The notes under the pieces were generated by a model. That model searched no databases. It saw nothing but the letters and a program-made list of their open reading frames with translations, and was not told the DNA's origin. Of a stretch of 5,553 bases of DNA, positions 1 to 2,733 are shown in pieces. The stretch comes from an uncultured Oscillospiraceae bacterium. Its GTDB lineage: Bacteria > Bacillota > Clostridia > Oscillospirales > Oscillospiraceae. Position numbers and translations under genes: made by a program. Within the stretch, counting starts at the first letter, position 1; every line of letters begins with the position of its first letter. The stretch lies in contig CAKTKF010000100.1 of NCBI GenBank assembly GCA_934569215.1, forward strand, positions 1 through 5,553, in the 5' to 3' direction.

Positions 1-1218
1 TGCTTCGGGCTGTATTTTACGGGTACCGGCGTGTCCAACTACCCCAAGGGAACCACCTACACCGCCTCCGTCATCCGGTATATGTACGAGCGGGAGGACG
101 ATAACCTCTTCTTCCGGGCGGAGACCACCCATTCCCAGACCCTGAACGACGGCGCCCTCAATGGCTACAACGGCATTTCCGCCTTTACCAGTTCCGCCAA
201 TGTCAGGGTCACGGAGTTCATGCGGGCGCTGGGGTACGGCGCGAAGAATACCTATAACCGCTACTGCTTCGAGGAAAGCTCCCCGGTGGCGAACCTGTTT
301 CTGGGCATCAAGTATATGATCGAGCGGGACGGGAAGGACAAGTCCAGCACCTATTTTGACGAGGTAAACCGCTTCGGCGTGGCATCCCTGCTGGTCAATA
401 CTGCCTATCTGCCCCTGGGCTTCCTGACGGAGCCGGCGCTTGCGGAGCTGGATTTCTCTGCCAGCAACGGAACCTTCCAGTTCCAGAACGATCTGTTCAC
501 CGCGGCCACGGGGATTGACGAGGAGGTCTGGCATAAGCTTCAGGGCGAGAATCTGACCATCACCGGCAACGGCGCAAACATTACGGAGAGCAATTCCACC
601 GGCTACTGCAAATATTCCGACTGCGTTTCCGGCGCGAACGTGACCTATACCTACACCGCCGACCGGGACGGCTTCGCGTGCGTCCATCTGAATCTGCCCA
701 AGCGGAACGATTTTTACGTCAGCATCAACGGCGTGGAGCTTTACAAGGAGACCATCAGTTTGCCCCAGATGATTGCGGTGGGGGATGTGAAGACCGGAGA
801 TACCATCGACATCCGCGTGGAGTGCGACAAGGACGAAAGCAGCACCATGACCCTCAGCGCCGCTGTCCTCAACGGGGAACGGTTCGCCCGGGGCTATGAG
901 ATCCTGTCGGCGTCCCGGCTGAATCTGACCAAGTTCCGCTCCACGCTGGTGGAGGGAACCATTGACTGCGACCGGGACGGCCTGCTGTATACCTCCGTTC
1001 CGCAAAACGGAAATTGGAGCGTCAAGGTGGACGGCAAGCCTGCCGAGATTAAACTGGTAGGGGACTGCATGGTCGCCGTGAATCTGACGGAGGGCGTCCA
1101 CACCGTTCGCCTGACGTATCACAACGCCGCGTTCAGTTTGGGCTGGAAGATCAGCCTTGCCTGCGCCGCCGTCTTCGGCGGTCTGGCGTGGAGCGTCTAC
1201 AGACCGGACGAAAAGTAG
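1..1218 (+). CDS. YfhO-family membrane protein, C-terminal part (5' partial)
   Basis: The reading frame is open from base 1 to the TAG at 1216-1218 (405 residues), so the start lies off the left edge; the GTG at 31 is an internal codon, with in-frame coding before it and no ribosome binding site. Features typical of YfhO proteins are visible: NLFLGIKYMI (residues 98-107, like the family's 'LLGVKY' strand), NTAYLPLGF (133-141, like 'N..LPLGF'), a beta-rich extracytoplasmic region, NWSVKVDGK (338-346, like 'GW.V.VDG'), a 'G.H.V.L.Y' strand, and one last hydrophobic helix at about 383-400 followed by a short charged tail. YfhO proteins are polytopic GT-C-fold proteins; B. subtilis YfhO and Listeria GtlB are implicated in glycosylating teichoic acids outside the membrane. 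The catalytic N-terminal half is missing here, so the substrate cannot be judged. The gene converges on mnmA and ends at a shared hairpin. Family assignment is fairly sure; the specific role is inferred. Confidence 0.8.
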   Translation, partial: CFGLYFTGTGVSNYPKGTTYTASVIRYMYEREDDNLFFRAETTHSQTLNDGALNGYNGISAFTSSANVRVTEFMRALGYGAKNTYNRYCFEESSPVANLFLGIKYMIERDGKDKSSTYFDEVNRFGVASLLVNTAYLPLGFLTEPALAELDFSASNGTFQFQNDLFTAATGIDEEVWHKLQGENLTITGNGANITESNSTGYCKYSDCVSGANVTYTYTADRDGFACVHLNLPKRNDFYVSINGVELYKETISLPQMIAVGDVKTGDTIDIRVECDKDESSTMTLSAAVLNGERFARGYEILSASRLNLTKFRSTLVEGTIDCDRDGLLYTSVPQNGNWSVKVDGKPAEIKLVGDCMVAVNLTEGVHTVRLTYHNAAFSLGWKISLACAAVFGGLAWSVYRPDEK

Positions 1219-1230
1219 CGCAAAAAGTAA

Positions 1231-1273
1231 CAAATACGCTGCCATCTCTCAATCGGGGATGGCAGCGTATTTG
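1231..1273. terminator. Bidirectional intrinsic terminator between convergent genes
   Basis: Arms 1231-1246 and 1258-1273 are perfectly complementary over 16 bp (CAAATACGCTGCCATC and its reverse complement). In plus-strand RNA three further pairs, two of them G-U, reduce the loop to five bases. The outer end of the stem is A/T-rich and the flanks give modest T-rich tracts on both sides: GTATTTGCTATTTATC on the plus strand, and TTTGTTACTTTTTG when read on the minus strand. It lies 12 bases after the stop of the YfhO-like gene and 4 bases beyond the mnmA stop, so it can serve both genes. Confidence 0.85.
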
Positions 1274-1277
1274 CTAT

Positions 1278-2360
1278 TTATCTGATTGCCTCCGTGATGG
1301 TGCCTCCGCCGACCACCAGGTCGCCTTGGTATACCACCACCGCCTGACCGGGGGTAACGGCGCGCTGAGGAACGTCGAATTCCACCCGGGCGAAGCCGTC
1401 CGCTTCCGGGTAGACGGTGCCGGGCTGCTCCGTCTGGCTGTGACGGGTCTTGACCGTCACCCTGACTGGTTCGGTCAGCTCCGGGAAGGGATACCAGACC
1501 CAGTTGTTTCCCCGCAGGGCGGAGGAAAACAGCGCCTCATTCGGCCCCACGGTGACGGTATTCTTCTCCATATCCTTTCCGCAGACGTATACCGGCGCGC
1601 CCATGGCCAGACCCAGCCCCTTGCGCTGCCCCAGGGTGTAGCACACCGCGCCCCGGTGCTTGCCAACCACGCGGCCGCTTTCGTCGAGGAAATCCCCGGC
1701 GGGGTAGTGCTTGCCGGTGTAGCGCTCCAGAAAGGCCGTGTAGTCGCCGTCCGGGACAAAGCAGATGTCCTGGGAGTCGTGCTTCCGGGCGTTGACGAAG
1801 CCGTTTTCCTCCGCAATGGCGCGTACCTCCTGCTTGGTCAGGCCGCCCAGGGGAAACTGAATCCGGGAAAGCTGCTCCTGATTCAGACAGGCGAGGAAAT
1901 AGGTCTGATCCTTGGCCTTGTCCGCCGCCTTATATAATAGGTATCTGTCGCCGGACTTCCTTACTTGCGCGTAATGCCCGGACACCACGCAGTCACACTC
2001 CAGTTCCAGAGCGCGGCGGAGAAGCCGGTCGAATTTCAGATACCGGTTGCAGTCAATGCAGGGGTTGGGGGTGCCGCCGCATTCGTAGCAGCTGACAAAT
2101 TTCTGAATGACCTGCCGCTCGAAATCGTCCTTGAAGTTGAACACGTAGTGGGGAATTCCCAGACGTCTGGCTACGCTGCGGGCGTCCTCCACATCGTCCA
2201 GACTACAGCAGGTGTGTCCCTTTTCCAGACCGATCATATCATTGTCGTACAGTCGCATGGTCGCGCCGACACATTCGTAGCCCGCCCGGAGCATCAGCAG
2301 CGCCGCTACGGAGCTGTCCACGCCGCCGGACATGCCGATCAGCGCCTTCTTGCCGTCCAT
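1278..2360 (-). CDS. mnmA: tRNA-specific 2-thiouridylase MnmA
   Basis: MnmA activates C2 of the wobble uridine (U34) of tRNA-Lys, -Glu and -Gln with ATP and replaces its oxygen with sulfur (s2U34), acting in the cytoplasm with sulfur passed on from a cysteine desulfurase. The 360-residue length is normal for the family. Visible in order: N-terminal PP-loop SGGVDSS (11-17) for ATP; NPCIDCNRYLKFD (99-111) with the conserved Cys104; SGHYA (127-131); KDQTYFL (150-156); HDSQDICFV (194-202) with the second conserved Cys200; then a C-terminal beta-barrel containing GQRKGLGLA and KTRHSQ. The reading frame is open 30 codons further upstream, but ATG 2360 is chosen because GGGAGGG lies 5 bases before it and homology starts there. 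Cys101 makes a CxxC with Cys104, and there are extra cysteines at 51, 52, 91 and 94. It is monocistronic, with its own sigma-A promoter at 2469-2497 and a structured leader of about 100 bases. Confidence 0.96.
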   Translation of the reverse strand: MDGKKALIGMSGGVDSSVAALLMLRAGYECVGATMRLYDNDMIGLEKGHTCCSLDDVEDARSVARRLGIPHYVFNFKDDFERQVIQKFVSCYECGGTPNPCIDCNRYLKFDRLLRRALELECDCVVSGHYAQVRKSGDRYLLYKAADKAKDQTYFLACLNQEQLSRIQFPLGGLTKQEVRAIAEENGFVNARKHDSQDICFVPDGDYTAFLERYTGKHYPAGDFLDESGRVVGKHRGAVCYTLGQRKGLGLAMGAPVYVCGKDMEKNTVTVGPNEALFSSALRGNNWVWYPFPELTEPVRVTVKTRHSQTEQPGTVYPEADGFARVEFDVPQRAVTPGQAVVVYQGDLVVGGGTITEAIR

Positions 2361-2365
2361 GAAAT

Positions 2366-2372
2366 CCCTCCC
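2366..2372 (-). promoter_or_regulatory. mnmA ribosome binding site (decides the start)
   Basis: Read on the minus strand this is GGGAGGG, a strong Shine-Dalgarno match, followed by ATTTC and then the ATG at 2360. It places the start at 2360 rather than at the upstream in-frame ATG at 2450, which lies inside the inverted-repeat element. Confidence 0.9.
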
Positions 2373-2382
2373 GATGACTTTT

Positions 2383-2460
2383 GGAACCTCTGAATAAATC
2401 GTCTTCGGCTGGGCGGCGAATCTTTTGCCGCCAGCTCTCGCCGATTTCATCAGAGGTCCC
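2383..2460. repeat. 78-bp inverted-repeat element (MITE-like) forming the mnmA leader
   Basis: The ends are imperfect inverted repeats: the left end begins GGAACCTCTGAATAAATCG, and the reverse complement of the right end begins GGGACCTCTGATGAAATCG (16 of 19 identical). Read as minus-strand RNA the whole element folds on itself: an 11-bp outer helix with one G-U pair, a 2x2 mismatch, a 6-bp helix (AAAUCG/CGAUUU), a symmetric 6x6 purine-rich internal loop, and a 9-bp GC-rich helix with one bulged C capped by a 9-base loop. Short T runs flank both sides (TTTT before, TTTTTTT after), which would fit a T-rich target duplication but are too simple to prove it. There is no coding capacity for a transposase. 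It fills nearly all the space between the mnmA transcription start and its ribosome binding site. The alternatives are a small non-autonomous transposable element or a native structured leader RNA. The structure is certain; its origin is inferred. Confidence 0.7.
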
Positions 2461-2468
2461 TTTTTTTG

Positions 2469-2497
2469 AGTATATCAGCGGAAAAGGAGAATGTCAA
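2469..2497 (-). promoter_or_regulatory. sigma-A promoter of mnmA
   Basis: On the minus strand: TTGACA (plus-strand positions 2492-2497), a 17-base spacer, then TATACT (2469-2474). The -35 is a perfect consensus and the -10 matches five of six. Transcription should begin near 2462, at the outer edge of the inverted-repeat element, giving a leader of about 100 bases. Confidence 0.9.
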
Positions 2498-2544
2498 CGG
2501 AGAAAACCCGACAGGCAGGAAAAAAGGATGACATTTTCTGCGGT

Positions 2545-2561
2545 AAAAAGTGGCACTTTTT
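2545..2561. promoter_or_regulatory. 17-bp perfect dyad, possible operator
   Basis: AAAAAGTG, one central G, then CACTTTTT: two perfect 8-bp half-sites. With a one-base centre it is too tight for a good RNA hairpin, so protein binding to DNA is likelier. It lies about 48 bp behind the mnmA -35 element and about 105 bp upstream of the -35 of the divergent secreted-protein gene. I do not recognise a regulator for this sequence, and chance is possible in AT-rich DNA. Confidence 0.35.
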
Positions 2562-2632
2562 CAGGATTTATGACAGAAACGGTATACAATACGGGAAGAA
2601 AAGGGAAAAGGAAGCTTTATGGTAAAACAAAC

Positions 2633-2649
2633 TGTAACAAAAATGTAAT
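2633..2649 (+). promoter_or_regulatory. WalR-type direct repeat (TGTAAC-N5-TGTAAT)
   Basis: TGTAAC at 2633-2638 and TGTAAT at 2644-2649, separated by five A's, match exactly the WalR (YycF) consensus TGTWAH-N5-TGTWAH described in Bacillus and Staphylococcus. The site ends 17 bp before the -35 element, centred about 60 bp upstream of the predicted transcription start, a normal position for activation. WalRK classically controls peptidoglycan hydrolases and other wall-remodelling proteins, which suits the downstream gene. The match is seen in the sequence; use by a WalR homologue in this organism is inferred. Confidence 0.55.
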
Positions 2650-2666
2650 TTTTTTCAAAAAAGGGG

Positions 2667-2695
2667 TTGCAATTTGTAAACACCTCTGTTATAAT
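2667..2695 (+). promoter_or_regulatory. sigma-A promoter of the secreted SH3 protein gene
   Basis: TTGCAA (2667-2672), a 17-base spacer, then a perfect TATAAT (2690-2695). The -35 matches four of six consensus bases, which would suit a promoter helped by an activator. Predicted transcription start is near 2702, giving a leader of only about 30 bases. Confidence 0.88.
2675..2692 (+). promoter_or_regulatory. Second WalR-like repeat inside the promoter (6-base spacer)
   Basis: TGTAAA (2675-2680) and TGTTAT (2687-2692) both fit TGTWAH, but the spacer is six bases instead of five. The second half-site overlaps the -10 hexamer, so binding here would be expected to block rather than help polymerase. 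Start-to-start distances between the four half-sites are 11, 31 and 12 bp, close to whole helical turns. It is weaker than the upstream site and could arise by chance in an AT-rich promoter. Confidence 0.3.
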
Positions 2696-2733
2696 ATGGC
2701 TACTTACATAAGAGCAAAGGAGTAAGTAGCTAT
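2696..2733 (+). promoter_or_regulatory. Inverted repeat around the ribosome binding site and start codon
   Basis: GCTACTTAC (2699-2707) and GTAAGTAGC (2722-2730) are perfect inverted repeats. Allowing one G-U pair, the pairing extends to 12 bp (2696-2707 with 2722-2733), reaching the first two bases of the start codon. The 14-base interval holds most of the Shine-Dalgarno AAAGGAG (2716-2722). Because transcription probably starts near 2702, the mRNA would keep only the inner 6-7 pairs, as a 5'-terminal hairpin presenting the ribosome binding site in its loop. Confidence 0.6.
2716..2722 (+). promoter_or_regulatory. Ribosome binding site of the secreted SH3 protein gene
   Basis: AAAGGAG, nine bases before the ATG at 2732. 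It supports this start together with the lysine-rich signal peptide that follows. Confidence 0.88.

Noticed and set aside
31..33. GTG at 31 as the start of the first gene
   Set aside because: The frame is open and reads sensibly to base 1, no Shine-Dalgarno precedes it, and YfhO proteins are much longer, so it is an internal codon.
1188..1937. A 249-codon plus-strand frame antisense to mnmA
   Set aside because: Overlaps the intact mnmA on the other strand, has no ribosome binding site or domain, and would start inside the YfhO-like gene and read through the terminator.
2361..2450. An mnmA start 30 codons upstream, at 2450
   Set aside because: The extra residues are encoded by the inverted-repeat element, have no homology to MnmA, and lack a good ribosome binding site; GGGAGGG before the ATG at 2360 is decisive.
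2361..2462. mnmA leader as a T-box or other known riboswitch
   Set aside because: No T-box motif, specifier loop or terminator/antiterminator pair is visible, and the fold is a single extended palindrome unlike the riboswitch classes I know.
2559..2590. A second plus-strand promoter ending in TATACAAT
   Set aside because: The -10-like TACAAT has no acceptable -35 at 16-18 bp (only TTCAGG-like), and the TTGCAA-17-TATAAT promoter downstream is far better.
2620..2649. An eight-residue peptide (ATG 2620 to TAA) as a leader peptide
   Set aside because: It lies upstream of the main promoter, and its stop overlaps the WalR-type site; there is no attenuator structure or codon bias to support it.
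2381..2725. A 114-codon plus-strand frame crossing the intergenic region
   Set aside because: It runs through the inverted-repeat element and two promoters, has AT-driven Lys/Asn-rich composition in its second half, and no ribosome binding site.
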